DNA of 46,166 nt from an uncultured Caryophanales bacterium (GTDB taxonomy: Bacteria > Bacillota_I > Bacilli_A > RF39 > UBA660): positions 1 to 46,166 of the forward strand of contig CAMOQR010000008.1 in NCBI GenBank assembly GCA_946623125.1, given 5' to 3'. Under the pieces are notes generated by a model. That model was not told the DNA's origin and did no database searches. It saw only the letters and a list, made by a program, of their open reading frames with translations. Within the stretch, counting starts at the first letter, position 1, and each line of letters opens with the position of its first letter. Position numbers and translations under genes: made by a program. This document shows, piece by piece, positions 17,736 to 27,349 of this stretch.

Positions 17736-19526
17736 ATGAGTAAGATTCAAGTAATGGATGAAGTACTAGCCAACAAGATAGCAGCAGGAGAAGTAGTAGA
17801 AAAATGTATGAACGTTGTAAAAGAGTTAGTAGAAAACTCAATAGATGCGAAAGCAACAGAAATAGAAATATCCTTAATAGAATCAGGTATTAAAGAAATA
17901 GAAGTAAGAGATAATGGAATTGGTATGGATAAAGAAGATGCTGTAATGGCTTTTCAAAGACATGCAACCTCTAAATTAAAAAAATTAGATGACTTATTCT
18001 ATATTGAATCTTTAGGATTTAGAGGAGAGGCTCTTCCATCCATTGCAAGTGTTTCTAATATTAAATTAAAAACTAGTAATGGAGAGATTGGAACACAAGT
18101 TACCATGTCTGGTGGAAAAGACAGTAAAGTAGAAAGATGTGATTTAGAACCTGGAACAACAATTACAGTAAGTAATTTATTTTATAATACTCCAGTAAGA
18201 TTAAAATATTTAAAAAATCCATATGTAGAATTATCTTATATTGTAGAATATATGAATAAAATGGCCTTATCCTATCCAAATATAAAATTTACTTTAAAAA
18301 ATAATGATAAAATTTTACTAAAAACAGATGGAAATGGAGACCAATTAAAAGTAGTTTATGAAATATATGGAGTAGATATTACCAAAAAAATGATTCCAAT
18401 ATCAAATGAGAATGATGATTATTACATTCATGGATTTATTTCCTATCCAGAAGTTACGAAAGGAAATCGAAATTCTATCACAACACTTGTAAATGGAAGA
18501 GTAATTAAAAATAATGAACTAAATAAATGTATTGTGGATTGTTATCACACCTATATTCATAAAGATAGATATCCAGTTATTATTTTAAATATAGATGTTG
18601 ATCCAATTCTAGTAGATATTAATATTCATCCAACTAAGATGGATATTAAGTTTTCTAAAATGGACACCTTAAAAGAATTATTGATTGATACGATAACAGA
18701 AAAACTAGAAGAATTAACCTTAATTCCAGAAGTAAGCGTAAGAGATAGTTATTCCATCAGCGAAGTTCATAGACAAATCACAACAAAAGAAACATCAGAT
18801 GAAAAGCAACCGGAACAAGAAAAATATGAAGAAATAAAACTCGATTTTGAAGTACAAGAAGAAAAGAAAAGAGAAGAGCAAGCAGAAAAAGAACAATTAA
18901 AAGAAGTATTACCATTTGAAATAGAAGAAGAACAAAAAGAAGCAAGAATCAAAAAAATGAATCCAATTGGAGTGGTTGCCTTAACCTATATTGTTGCGGA
19001 AAATGAAGACGGAATGTTTTTAATTGATCAACATGCTGCAGCAGAAAGAATTAATTATGAAAAAGTATTAAAAGAAATGAAAGAGAATCATCCTAAAGTA
19101 GATTTATTAATACCTATCAAAATAGAATTAAGAAAAGATGAATATATTCTTGCCAAAGAAAGATTAACACTACTTGAAAAATATGGATTTGAAATAGAAG
19201 AATTTGGATTTAACACCATATTAATAAGGTCTCACCCTAGTTGGATACCAGAAGAGAGAGCAGAAGACATTATTAGAAAATTAGTGGATTTAATCATTGA
19301 AAAAAATGAATTTGATTTTGATCAGTTTATATGGCGTATGGCCGCAACAACAGCATGTCGTATGTCTGTTATGGCAGGAGACTACATTTCAAGGGAAGAT
19401 CAAGAATGGATTCTAGAAAATATAAGATATTGTGATAATCCATTTACTTGCCCTCACGGAAGACCAACCATTATTACTTATACAAAATATGAACTGGAAA
19501 AATTATTTAAAAGACAATTAGATTAG
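17736..19526 (+). CDS. mutL: DNA mismatch repair protein MutL
   Basis: MutL couples MutS mismatch recognition to strand removal. The N-terminal GHKL ATPase motifs are present (VVKELVENSIDA; VRDNGIGM; HATSKL; GFRGEALPSIASVS). The C-terminal domain carries the endonuclease-type motifs DQHAAAERI, TTACRMSVMAGD and CPHGRPT. A Lys/Glu-rich linker of about 60 residues joins the two. I start at the ATG at 17736 (MSKIQVMDEV, 596 aa), which has AGAGGTGG upstream; the frame extends to 17661, but that would pass through the terminator and promoter. mutS is not in the window. miaA follows 14 nt later, as in many Bacillota. Confidence 0.95.
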   Translation: MSKIQVMDEVLANKIAAGEVVEKCMNVVKELVENSIDAKATEIEISLIESGIKEIEVRDNGIGMDKEDAVMAFQRHATSKLKKLDDLFYIESLGFRGEALPSIASVSNIKLKTSNGEIGTQVTMSGGKDSKVERCDLEPGTTITVSNLFYNTPVRLKYLKNPYVELSYIVEYMNKMALSYPNIKFTLKNNDKILLKTDGNGDQLKVVYEIYGVDITKKMIPISNENDDYYIHGFISYPEVTKGNRNSITTLVNGRVIKNNELNKCIVDCYHTYIHKDRYPVIILNIDVDPILVDINIHPTKMDIKFSKMDTLKELLIDTITEKLEELTLIPEVSVRDSYSISEVHRQITTKETSDEKQPEQEKYEEIKLDFEVQEEKKREEQAEKEQLKEVLPFEIEEEQKEARIKKMNPIGVVALTYIVAENEDGMFLIDQHAAAERINYEKVLKEMKENHPKVDLLIPIKIELRKDEYILAKERLTLLEKYGFEIEEFGFNTILIRSHPSWIPEERAEDIIRKLVDLIIEKNEFDFDQFIWRMAATTACRMSVMAGDYISREDQEWILENIRYCDNPFTCPHGRPTIITYTKYELEKLFKRQLD

Positions 19527-19540
19527 AAAAAGAGGAAGAT

Positions 19541-20413
19541 ATGGAAGAAATCATTGTAATAGTTGGACCAACAGGTGTTGGAAAAACAAAACTTAGTATT
19601 GAACTGGCTAAAAGACTAGACGCAGAAATCATAAATGGAGATAGTGTTGCAATCTATAAACATCTAAATATTGGTAGTGCTAAACCTACTAAAGAAGAAC
19701 AAGAAGGAATTCCTCATCATCTGTTAGACATGAAAGAACCGAATGAAGAATATTCCGTATTTGATTATCAAAAAGATGCCAGAAAAAAAATAGAAGAAAT
19801 TAGTAAAAGAGGAAAAAGAATCATTATAGTCGGAGGAACTGGTTTATATATAAAGGCTGCTTTATATAATTATCAATTTATGGAAGGAAAAAATAATAAT
19901 ACCTATGATGAGCTAAAAAATGATGAATTAATAGAAAAAATAAAATCATATAATCTAGAACAACCTATAGATACGAATAATCGTAGAAGATTAGTAAGAT
20001 TATTAAATAAATTAGAAAACAAAGAACCAATTACAAATAAAAAAGATGAATTATTATATCCAATTAAAGTAATTGGTCTAACTTGTGATAGAAAAGAATT
20101 ATATGAAAGAATAAATAAAAGAGTAGATCAAATGATACAAAATGGTCTATTAGATGAAATTGATTCTTTAAAAGAGCAATATAAAACATCAAGAGTACTA
20201 AATAGTGGAATTGGTTATAAAGAGTTCTATGATTATTTATATAATAAGAAACCATTAGAAGAGGTAATAGAAGAAATAAAACAAGACTCTAGACGATTTG
20301 CGAAAAGACAATATACATTTTTTAATCATCAATTTGAAACAATCTGGTTTGAAACTAATTTTATGAATTTTGATGAGACCATTGAAAAGGTATATCAAGA
20401 AATAAAAAAATAA
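19541..20413 (+). CDS. miaA: tRNA dimethylallyltransferase
   Basis: MiaA adds the isopentenyl group to A37 of tRNAs reading UNN codons. The 290-residue protein starts with the P-loop GPTGVGKTKLSIELAKRL, then INGDSVAIYKHLNIGSAKPT with the catalytic region, GGTGLYIKA, and the C-terminal zinc-finger-free end with RRFAKRQYTFF. AGAGGAAG precedes the ATG. It follows mutL in the same operon and is closed by a strong terminator. Confidence 0.95.
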   Translation: MEEIIVIVGPTGVGKTKLSIELAKRLDAEIINGDSVAIYKHLNIGSAKPTKEEQEGIPHHLLDMKEPNEEYSVFDYQKDARKKIEEISKRGKRIIIVGGTGLYIKAALYNYQFMEGKNNNTYDELKNDELIEKIKSYNLEQPIDTNNRRRLVRLLNKLENKEPITNKKDELLYPIKVIGLTCDRKELYERINKRVDQMIQNGLLDEIDSLKEQYKTSRVLNSGIGYKEFYDYLYNKKPLEEVIEEIKQDSRRFAKRQYTFFNHQFETIWFETNFMNFDETIEKVYQEIKK

Positions 20414-20439
20414 AACGTTATCCACGTTTTATTTTTTTT
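20409..20439. terminator. Bidirectional intrinsic terminator
   Basis: AATAAAACGT / ACGTTTTATT stem with loop TATCC and a T-run on the plus strand. A-rich flanks let it serve the convergent minus-strand gene as well. Confidence 0.85.
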
Positions 20440-21355
20440 ATACTAATTCCATATAATGCTCTTGTTTAAAATAATGTTCTGTAGTTTCTAATTCTAATAA
20501 GCGATTGGTATCGATTAAAAAATAACTATCTTCTAAATAATCGTTTCCATCACTTGCAACAGGATCATCCCAAGTTAAATCAAGATTTAACCAGTGATAA
20601 TTATAATAAACTGCATTCCATACATGCTTTTCACTAGATACTTTAAAACTTTTGATATTCATTCTTTCTAAAAATAATTCCATTAAATCAGTATATCCAC
20701 CACATATAGCATATCCTTCAAATAAAGGACCATATGCTGTATCAGAGTGATATTGACTCTCTCCAGTCTCACTTCTTACCGAATCATAACGAGTATTATT
20801 AATAATATAATCATGAATATTACGAATATTCGTATAAATAGAATTTTCTTCTTTCACTAATTGTGAATAAAGTTCATCTACTTTTTGATTAATTAATTCA
20901 ATCTCTTCTAAACTATAACTACGAACAACCGTAATAGTAACTCTTCCTAGACTATCATATTCTGTTTCAATATGAGAAAATCCATTATAAGGATGAACAT
21001 AATTATTAATATCGGATAAAGTATCTTGATCATTCGCAAGATTTTGTACATCTTGAATGCAAGCCTCATATTCATCAGGACAATAAAAAGTAAACGTACT
21101 TTTTCCAGCATTAAGAACAGTATAATAGATATTTAAAATATCTTGATAACTTTCAGGAGAAAAACTATTCGTATTTTGAACAAAATCAAAATCATAATTA
21201 CGATAATAGTCATTGACATCACCTAAAGTTACTTCTCGAAAAGGTGCAAAATAACGATCTGCAAACTCAATGACAACATCCCGGTAATAATAGGCTATAC
21301 AACCAAAACCACAAAATATTCCAAATAAAATAAATAAACGAAAAATCTTTTTCAT
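20438..21355 (-). CDS. Membrane-anchored transglutaminase-like protein
   Basis: A 305-residue protein with an N-terminal membrane anchor or signal (FRLFILFGIFCGFGCIAYYY). The C-terminal half has the transglutaminase-like (cysteine protease fold) triad: Cys in YAICGGYTD, His in KHVWNAVYY, and Asp in LDLTWDDP. This type acts outside the membrane, probably on proteins or the cell wall; the substrate is unknown. An inverted repeat just upstream (21364-21403) covers the likely -10 region, with a ribosome-binding site AGGTG before the ATG. Confidence 0.82.
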   Translation of the reverse strand: MKKIFRLFILFGIFCGFGCIAYYYRDVVIEFADRYFAPFREVTLGDVNDYYRNYDFDFVQNTNSFSPESYQDILNIYYTVLNAGKSTFTFYCPDEYEACIQDVQNLANDQDTLSDINNYVHPYNGFSHIETEYDSLGRVTITVVRSYSLEEIELINQKVDELYSQLVKEENSIYTNIRNIHDYIINNTRYDSVRSETGESQYHSDTAYGPLFEGYAICGGYTDLMELFLERMNIKSFKVSSEKHVWNAVYYNYHWLNLDLTWDDPVASDGNDYLEDSYFLIDTNRLLELETTEHYFKQEHYMELV

Positions 21356-21363
21356 GGAAACAC

Positions 21364-21403
21364 CTAATTTCTATTTCTATTTTATAAGAAAGATAGAAAT
21401 TAG
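21364..21403 (-). promoter_or_regulatory. Inverted repeat, candidate operator or leader hairpin
   Basis: CTAATTTCTAT at 21364-21374 is exactly inverted as ATAGAAATTAG at 21393-21403. The 18-nt interval contains a minus-strand TATAAA that could be the -10 box of the transglutaminase-like gene. It could be a repressor site or an mRNA hairpin. Confidence 0.4.
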
Positions 21404-21432
21404 TAAATAAAAATCATCCGACAAAGTGTAAA

Positions 21433-21466
21433 GAACCAAAAGAAAAACCAATTATGATAATTGGTT
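21433..21466 (-). terminator. Intrinsic terminator of rpsT
   Basis: AACCAATTAT / ATAATTGGTT palindrome at 21446-21466. On the minus strand it is followed by TTTTTCTTTT. Confidence 0.8.
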
Positions 21467-21729
21467 TATTCCATTGTATTCATCATCTTAATTAATCTTG
21501 ATTTTAAACGAGCAGCCTTATTTTTATGTACTAAACCACTACCCATAGCCTTATCAATTCTTTGAAAAGCAATATTTAAATAATTGCTAGCATCTTCTTT
21601 ATTACCAGCCTTTACTTCTTTTTCAAACTTCTTAATAGCAGTTTTCATACTAGAATTAACGATTGTATTAACCTCTGCTTTCTTAGCGTTAGAACGCATA
21701 CGTTTTTTTGCACTTTTAATATTTGGCAT
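21466..21729 (-). CDS. rpsT: 30S ribosomal protein S20
   Basis: An 87-residue basic protein with the S20 signature MPNIKSAKKRMRSNAKK and a C-terminal KNKAARLKSRL. It binds 16S rRNA in the small subunit. GAGGTGAG precedes the ATG. It is divergent from gpr, as in B. subtilis. Confidence 0.96.
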   Translation of the reverse strand: MPNIKSAKKRMRSNAKKAEVNTIVNSSMKTAIKKFEKEVKAGNKEDASNYLNIAFQRIDKAMGSGLVHKNKAARLKSRLIKMMNTME

Positions 21730-21828
21730 AATCTCACCTCACTTTTGTAAACAAGTTAATTCTACCAAAAAAAAAGAAAAAAAGCAAATAAAAATGCAAT
21801 ATTTACAAATAATAATATCGGTGATAGT

Positions 21829-22611
21829 ATGCATAAAATAAAGTTAGAAAATAAAAATCTTAGAACAGACCTAATAACAGATCAAATAAATGATGATATT
21901 AAGACAACTAAAAAAGAAGAAAAGAATGGAATTATAATATTAAACAGTGAAAGTAAAACAAATAAATATACAACTATTTTTTTTAAGGATATAACAGATA
22001 AAGATGCTTTCATGAAATTACAAAAAGTACTAGAAAATGAATTAAAAAAATATATTAAACCTAATAAACAAGATAAAATATTAGTAATTGGATTAGGAAA
22101 TGAAAAATCAACTCCAGATTCTTTAGGACCAGAGACACTAAATCATATATTAGTCACAAGATATTTATTTCTTCTAGGAGATGTATCGGAAAAAGTATCA
22201 AATGTTTCTATATTGAAACCGGATGTGATAGGTAATACAGGGATTGAATCAATTGATATGATTAAGTGTATGATTGATCAAACAAAACCTACAATTGTAA
22301 TTGCGATTGATTCTTTAAAAGCCAATAAAATGGAAAGATTAGTTAAAACAGTTCAAATTACGGATAGTGGAATTCATCCTGGTAGTGGGATTTATAATAA
22401 TAGAGGAGAACTTAGTAAAAACACAATGAACTGTGATGTAATTGCAATAGGAGTACCTACCGTAGTAGATATTGATACAATCAAAAATAAAAATACAGAA
22501 GAAAATTTTATCGTGACACCAACAAATATTGATTTCTTAATTGAGAAATTATCCTATCTATTAGGAAATAGTCTAAATCATATATTTCATAAAACCTTCT
22601 TCGACAAATAA
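21829..22611 (+). CDS. gpr: Germination protease (spore endopeptidase GPR)
   Basis: GPR degrades the small acid-soluble spore proteins on germination and is made as a self-cleaving precursor in the forespore. The 260-residue protein shows the N-terminal RTDL, the acidic-protease motifs GLGNEKSTPDSLGPE and AIDSLKAN that carry the two catalytic Asp residues of the family, and GSGIYNNRGELSKNTMNCDVIAIGVPTVVD. It is about 100 residues shorter than the Bacillus enzymes, mostly at the C-terminus. GGTGATAG precedes the ATG. No convincing sigma-G promoter was seen. spoIIP follows, as in B. subtilis. Confidence 0.93.
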   Translation: MHKIKLENKNLRTDLITDQINDDIKTTKKEEKNGIIILNSESKTNKYTTIFFKDITDKDAFMKLQKVLENELKKYIKPNKQDKILVIGLGNEKSTPDSLGPETLNHILVTRYLFLLGDVSEKVSNVSILKPDVIGNTGIESIDMIKCMIDQTKPTIVIAIDSLKANKMERLVKTVQITDSGIHPGSGIYNNRGELSKNTMNCDVIAIGVPTVVDIDTIKNKNTEENFIVTPTNIDFLIEKLSYLLGNSLNHIFHKTFFDK

Positions 22612-22625
22612 AATAGAACAGAAAA

Positions 22626-22633
22626 GATATAAT
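22626..22633 (+). promoter_or_regulatory. -10 box (GATATAAT) between gpr and spoIIP
   Basis: GATATAAT preceded by AA lies 18 nt upstream of the spoIIP start, so spoIIP may have its own promoter in addition to read-through from gpr. Confidence 0.35.
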
Positions 22634-22650
22634 GTCATTAAGGTGATGAT

Positions 22651-23529
22651 ATGAAGAAAAAGAAAAAAAGAAAAATGATTCTATATGCATTTCTTCTAAT
22701 ATTGGGTATTTATACTGGATATAAAAACATAGAAAAGAAAAAAGTTATGATTGAAAATAAAGAGATCATTCAGTTTATATTAAATCATAGTTTTGAAAAT
22801 CATAATATTATCAAGCAAATACAAAATACAAAAATTCAACAAGATGATGTCATAAAACTACTTCATAAAGATTATGAAGAAGCAATATCAATACCAAAAG
22901 AAGAAAAGAAAAATCCCATTGTCTATTTATATAATTCTCATCCAACCGAAGAATATGCCATAACAACAATAGGGGAATACTCCTTAAATCCAACAGTTAT
23001 CATTAATAATTACATTATAGAAGATATCCTAAATAAAAATGGGTATCAGACCATTACGGAAGAAAAATCAGTAAAAGATATATTGGATACTAATAATTGG
23101 AATTATGCATCCAGTTATCGAGCAAGTAGAATACTAATAGAAGATGCAGCAACAAAGAACCCTTCTTTAAAATACTTTATTGACATTCATAGAGATAGTG
23201 TAGGAAAAGATAAAACATCGATTCGAATAGAAGACAGAGATTATGCTAAAGTATTATTTATTGTAGGATTAGAAAATGAAAATTATCAAGAAAATCTTAC
23301 CTTTACAGAAAAGATTAATCTAAAACTAGAAGAGTATTATCCAGGAATCAGTAAAGGAATATACAAAAAAGAAGGACCTGGAGTAAACGGGATATATAAT
23401 CAGGATTTCTCACCTAAAGTAATATTAATTGAAATAGGAGGCTATGAGAATACAACAACAGAAGTCCTAAATACATCCATTGCTATATCAAAATGCTTAT
23501 TAGAGGTGTTTCATGAAGAGAATAATTAA
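22651..23529 (+). CDS. spoIIP: Stage II sporulation protein P
   Basis: SpoIIP is an amidase and endopeptidase that cuts septal peptidoglycan with SpoIID and SpoIIM during engulfment. The 292-residue protein has an N-terminal membrane anchor (ILYAFLLILGIYTGY) and the family motifs VYLYNSHPTEEY (metal-binding His, Glu), YFIDIHRDSV, and ILIEIGGYENT. It overlaps the next small gene by 17 bp. The gpr-spoIIP order is the same as in Bacillus. Confidence 0.93.
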   Translation: MKKKKKRKMILYAFLLILGIYTGYKNIEKKKVMIENKEIIQFILNHSFENHNIIKQIQNTKIQQDDVIKLLHKDYEEAISIPKEEKKNPIVYLYNSHPTEEYAITTIGEYSLNPTVIINNYIIEDILNKNGYQTITEEKSVKDILDTNNWNYASSYRASRILIEDAATKNPSLKYFIDIHRDSVGKDKTSIRIEDRDYAKVLFIVGLENENYQENLTFTEKINLKLEEYYPGISKGIYKKEGPGVNGIYNQDFSPKVILIEIGGYENTTTEVLNTSIAISKCLLEVFHEENN

Positions 23530-23803
23530 GGTTTTGTTTTTAGGAATGATTATATTATTTTTAATTGTCTTCATCAATCGAAATAATAATTATTATGAAA
23601 ATACGAATATTATTAAAGAAGAAGCCATTAAACAATTTGAAAAAGATTTAAGAGAGGGGAAAGAAATCATACCATCTCACTATATAACCCCAAAAAAAGA
23701 TTATAATAATAAAGCAGCCTTAATTGGATTAAAAACATCTAAGATTATTGAAAAAATCGTTAAAAAAACTCTAAATAAAATGATTCGTTATATCTCTACG
23801 TAA
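23513..23803 (+). CDS. Small membrane protein after spoIIP (positional counterpart of YqxA)
   Basis: A 96-residue protein with one N-terminal membrane helix (VLFLGMIILFLIVFI) and a charged tail. It overlaps spoIIP by 17 bp, with a ribosome-binding site (AGAGGTG) inside spoIIP, so the two are translationally coupled. In B. subtilis the gene after spoIIP is yqxA, also a small one-helix membrane protein; sequence similarity is not evident to me, so the relation is positional only. Confidence 0.6.
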   Translation: MKRIIKVLFLGMIILFLIVFINRNNNYYENTNIIKEEAIKQFEKDLREGKEIIPSHYITPKKDYNNKAALIGLKTSKIIEKIVKKTLNKMIRYIST

Positions 23804-23863
23804 AGTATAAAAAACACATTCAAAAAATGCATAAAAAACTTTATAAACAATAGTTAAGTGTTG

Positions 23864-23869
23864 TATAAT
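23864..23869 (+). promoter_or_regulatory. -10 box (TTGTATAAT) for the 23.9-27.6 kb operon
   Basis: TATAAT preceded by TTG, 38 nt upstream of the first gene. AAAGGTGG follows as a ribosome-binding site. Confidence 0.5.
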
Positions 23870-23906
23870 AAAATATGAAAATAGGGTAAAAGGTGGTTAT
23901 ATAACG

Positions 23907-25715
23907 ATGCAAAATAATATACTGATACAAAACTTTTTAGAAAAACTAGAATTGATAGGTATTGCATCCGATGCCAAAATAGAAGAGATGGAAACATTAG
24001 AAAAAAAGATTACTTATATAGAAATCTTTTATAAAGAAATGCAATTATCAAGAAAAGAATATGCTAAAAAGTTTTATGAAACATCAGATGAAGCAAAAGA
24101 AGAATGGAAAGATATTTTAGAATTATTCTTAAAAAAAGAAGAAATAACTAATATAGAAAAAGCATTGCTACGCCTAAATGAAATAGTAGAAAATAATAGT
24201 CTAGATAATAATTCTGAATTAGAAGAGATAGATCATATACTAGACTTTTTTGTCATGAGAATGAAAACATATTTAGATAACACTGACAAAAATCAAATAA
24301 AAAAAGAATTAGAACAAAGAAAAAACAGATTTGACCGCCTATTATCATTAGGAGATATCCTAGAAGATGATACGGAAACAAGAGATATTGAAGATATTGA
24401 TTTTTTAGAAGAAGTTATTTCTTTTATCAACATTTCTGAAAATGAAAAAATTGATATATTAAGATATCTAATAGAAAAAAATAGAAGAATCTATGAGAAA
24501 AAGATAGAAAATCCTCCTGAAGAAATAGAAGAATTAGAGACACTTGAAGAACCAATAGAAGAAGTTATTACCAATTTATTACGAAAAAAAGAAAATATAG
24601 AAAAAATTCAAAATAAGATTCAAAATGATTATCAAATTGAAATAAATATTGATAATCCAACACGAGAAGAAAATGAATTTTTAGAAGAGTCTCTTAATCA
24701 TATAAAAGAATACCTAATAGAAAATCATGAGAATAATAATAAGAATCTTGATGAACAATTAGATGATTATTTTCAAGAAAATGAATTAACAAATCATAAT
24801 AAATTAAGAATACTAAATAACATTTTAAAAGATTCCGAATTAAGTGATTTAACACAGGAAGAGCAAATAAGACTTCTAGCAAAAGGAATGGATTTTTACA
24901 ATAAAAACCAAAAATATATTATTAAATTAAGTGAAAAACAAAAATCAGAAATTAATAAATATGTTGTATCTTTATACAATGATATTGAAAATAGAGAACT
25001 GATTTATAGTAATAAATCTAAAAATCAAAATCATGAAATAGAAACAGAAGCAGCCTATGAATTAGAAATTATTTTGAATCTTATCTCTTATATGGATCCA
25101 TATGATGAGAATAATAAAGAAATCTTATCAAAAGTTAGTAAGAGAATAGAAGATATATTAAGATGTGTAGATTTATGCATTAGAGAAGAGGGAATAGAAA
25201 TGAAAAACAATCAAGAAATAGGAAGATTATTCTTTATAAAAGATGGAAAAGCCACCGTAATAGAAAAACAAATTAAATCCGCAACAAAAAATAATAAGAG
25301 AAAGAATAATATATTAAAAGATGTTAAATATCAATTAACCATAATTAAAAATAGAATAAATAAAGAATTAATATCTGCAAGAATCATGGACGAAGAAGAG
25401 TTAGAGATTAGATTCATTGCAAGTGTATTTTCAAAAGTATTCTATATTCCAATAGGAGAAAAAGACGCAATTATTATCGGAACAAGTGTACAAAAAACAA
25501 AAGATGAAGCATGGCAAGAACAAAAAAATATCATACAAAGCAAGAAAGAAGAAATTCGTAATATGATAAATTCTTTAGAAAATCCTATAGAATATGAAAG
25601 CGAAAGTAAAAAATCAGAAATTATAACAAATAGAATTATGAAACAATTAGAAGAATATCAAAATGATAGAATGGAGATAAGATTAAGGGAAGAATTGAAG
25701 AAAGGAGAATTGTAA
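23907..25715 (+). CDS. Large charged helical protein of unknown function, 602 aa
   Basis: No family recognised. The protein is rich in Glu, Lys, Asn and Ile, with long predicted helices and coiled-coil-like stretches. No signal peptide or membrane segment. A short segment near residue 445 (RLFFIKDGKATVIEKQIKSA) and another near 500 (IRFIASVFSKVFYIPIGEKDAIIIGTS) look like beta-strands, so there is a folded domain in the C-terminal third. The stop overlaps the start of the next gene by one base (TAATG), a strong sign of coupling. The function may be linked to its downstream partners; nothing specific can be said. Confidence 0.6.
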   Translation: MQNNILIQNFLEKLELIGIASDAKIEEMETLEKKITYIEIFYKEMQLSRKEYAKKFYETSDEAKEEWKDILELFLKKEEITNIEKALLRLNEIVENNSLDNNSELEEIDHILDFFVMRMKTYLDNTDKNQIKKELEQRKNRFDRLLSLGDILEDDTETRDIEDIDFLEEVISFINISENEKIDILRYLIEKNRRIYEKKIENPPEEIEELETLEEPIEEVITNLLRKKENIEKIQNKIQNDYQIEINIDNPTREENEFLEESLNHIKEYLIENHENNNKNLDEQLDDYFQENELTNHNKLRILNNILKDSELSDLTQEEQIRLLAKGMDFYNKNQKYIIKLSEKQKSEINKYVVSLYNDIENRELIYSNKSKNQNHEIETEAAYELEIILNLISYMDPYDENNKEILSKVSKRIEDILRCVDLCIREEGIEMKNNQEIGRLFFIKDGKATVIEKQIKSATKNNKRKNNILKDVKYQLTIIKNRINKELISARIMDEEELEIRFIASVFSKVFYIPIGEKDAIIIGTSVQKTKDEAWQEQKNIIQSKKEEIRNMINSLENPIEYESESKKSEIITNRIMKQLEEYQNDRMEIRLREELKKGEL

Positions 25716-27349
25716 TGATAGATCAAAGCTTTTTGATAAATCTACTAAAAAAAGAAATACATTCTCAAAAAAATACGATATCTCCCTTATTTGAAAAAGA
25801 AATATTAAAATTAGAACAGGATAAAACAACTATATCAGAAATGGATGAAAATACAATAAATGATTTGATAAAAGATTTACCAATATCAACAAAAGAAAAA
25901 GAAGAAAAAAAGATATTTCTTTTTTCTATGAAAAGACTAGTTAATTTGACAAAACATAAAAAAGCATACTTTCAAATGACAAATCATCAAATAAAACAAA
26001 TTGAGGAAATAATAAATCTTTGGAAAAAAGAAAACAACAATCAAAAACAATATCAATTATTATTATCAAAAATAGAAAATCCAAGTAATTATGAATATAT
26101 AGATAATATTGATATTATAATTGATTTATTTCATAAATATGAATTAGAAGATTATGAAAAAAGATTAATTCTAACAAGAATTATGAAATATAACAAAGAA
26201 ATATATGAATCAAAAAAAGAAGTAAAAGAAAATAATGCTTCAAATAATAGAGAAGATGTTGAATATATTTTAAATACCTATGGTTATTATTTTGATAATT
26301 TGAGAAAACCAGAACAACAAGAATTACTAGAAAAAGGGAATTTAAAAAGAATAGAAGAAGTATTAAAAGAATTAAAAAAATACAATTATCCTAGATTTAT
26401 TCTTCCACAAGAAAGTATGAAAATGAAAACGATATTAATCAACAGTAACAAAGAAACAATTCAAAAAATAACCGAATTTGGTAAAGAAAAAAATATCTTT
26501 CCTCAAGATTTATATAGAATGACTCCTGCATTAATATCAAATACAAGTAATATAGATAGTATAGCAAGAGCAGATGATTTTAAGAAGAACGTTGAATTTT
26601 TAGAAAATCTAGGATATAAAATTTCTTATATCTTAAAAAAATGTAAAGAACTCTTATTATTAAATAATAATAAGTTAGTAAGTAATTATCAAAAATATAT
26701 TTCTTATGGATTAATTGTTCAAACAAATAAAACAGGTTCTTTAACCAATCCATCTCTAACTTGTCTTTTATCGAATCATTTTGCAGAAATAATTGACCAA
26801 TTTATAGAAACAAATCCAAAAGGATATCGTTATGTAAAAGAGAATATGGACTGGATGTCTAATATAAAAGACTCATCAGATATATTATTCTATAATATAT
26901 ACCAAGCAAGTAAAACAACAAATCCGTACGAAAAAAAGAATAATAAAATACAATTAATAGAGGAAATAACACAAAAAAATATTTCCTATCAGGGAATAAC
27001 AGAAGAAAACAAATATAAGATTACAAATACAATCATAATAGAATATCCTCATAAACAATCATTTGAAGAAGCAATCAATAAATCAAAAGAAGAAGATTTA
27101 TATGATTTAACAATAGAAGATAATAGAATAGAAAAATTAAATCGATATATTGATCCAATGAATCCACTTCAATATGATTTTAAAGGAATCATAATTTCAA
27201 GATTAAAAGTAAAAAGAATTTTTAATATTCTAAAAAATTATGATTTAGATGATTATGAAGATAGTATGTTGTATGCAATAACCTATCATAGTATTATGAC
27301 AAAAGAAGATTTAGATAAAATAAAAAGATTACTAAAAGAAGGTGATTAG
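25715..27349 (+). CDS. Helical-repeat protein of unknown function, 544 aa
   Basis: No family recognised with confidence. The segment around residues 225-330 (FILPQESMKMKTILI; NIFPQDLYRMTPALI; YKISYILKKCKELLL) has the spacing of mTERF-like helical repeats, where each unit has a helix, a Pro or short turn and a Leu-rich helix. mTERF-type repeats bind nucleic acids, but the likeness is by eye only. GGAGAAT lies upstream of its start, which overlaps the previous stop. The next gene starts directly after its stop and may encode one more unit of the same type. Confidence 0.6.
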   Translation: MIDQSFLINLLKKEIHSQKNTISPLFEKEILKLEQDKTTISEMDENTINDLIKDLPISTKEKEEKKIFLFSMKRLVNLTKHKKAYFQMTNHQIKQIEEIINLWKKENNNQKQYQLLLSKIENPSNYEYIDNIDIIIDLFHKYELEDYEKRLILTRIMKYNKEIYESKKEVKENNASNNREDVEYILNTYGYYFDNLRKPEQQELLEKGNLKRIEEVLKELKKYNYPRFILPQESMKMKTILINSNKETIQKITEFGKEKNIFPQDLYRMTPALISNTSNIDSIARADDFKKNVEFLENLGYKISYILKKCKELLLLNNNKLVSNYQKYISYGLIVQTNKTGSLTNPSLTCLLSNHFAEIIDQFIETNPKGYRYVKENMDWMSNIKDSSDILFYNIYQASKTTNPYEKKNNKIQLIEEITQKNISYQGITEENKYKITNTIIIEYPHKQSFEEAINKSKEEDLYDLTIEDNRIEKLNRYIDPMNPLQYDFKGIIISRLKVKRIFNILKNYDLDDYEDSMLYAITYHSIMTKEDLDKIKRLLKEGD

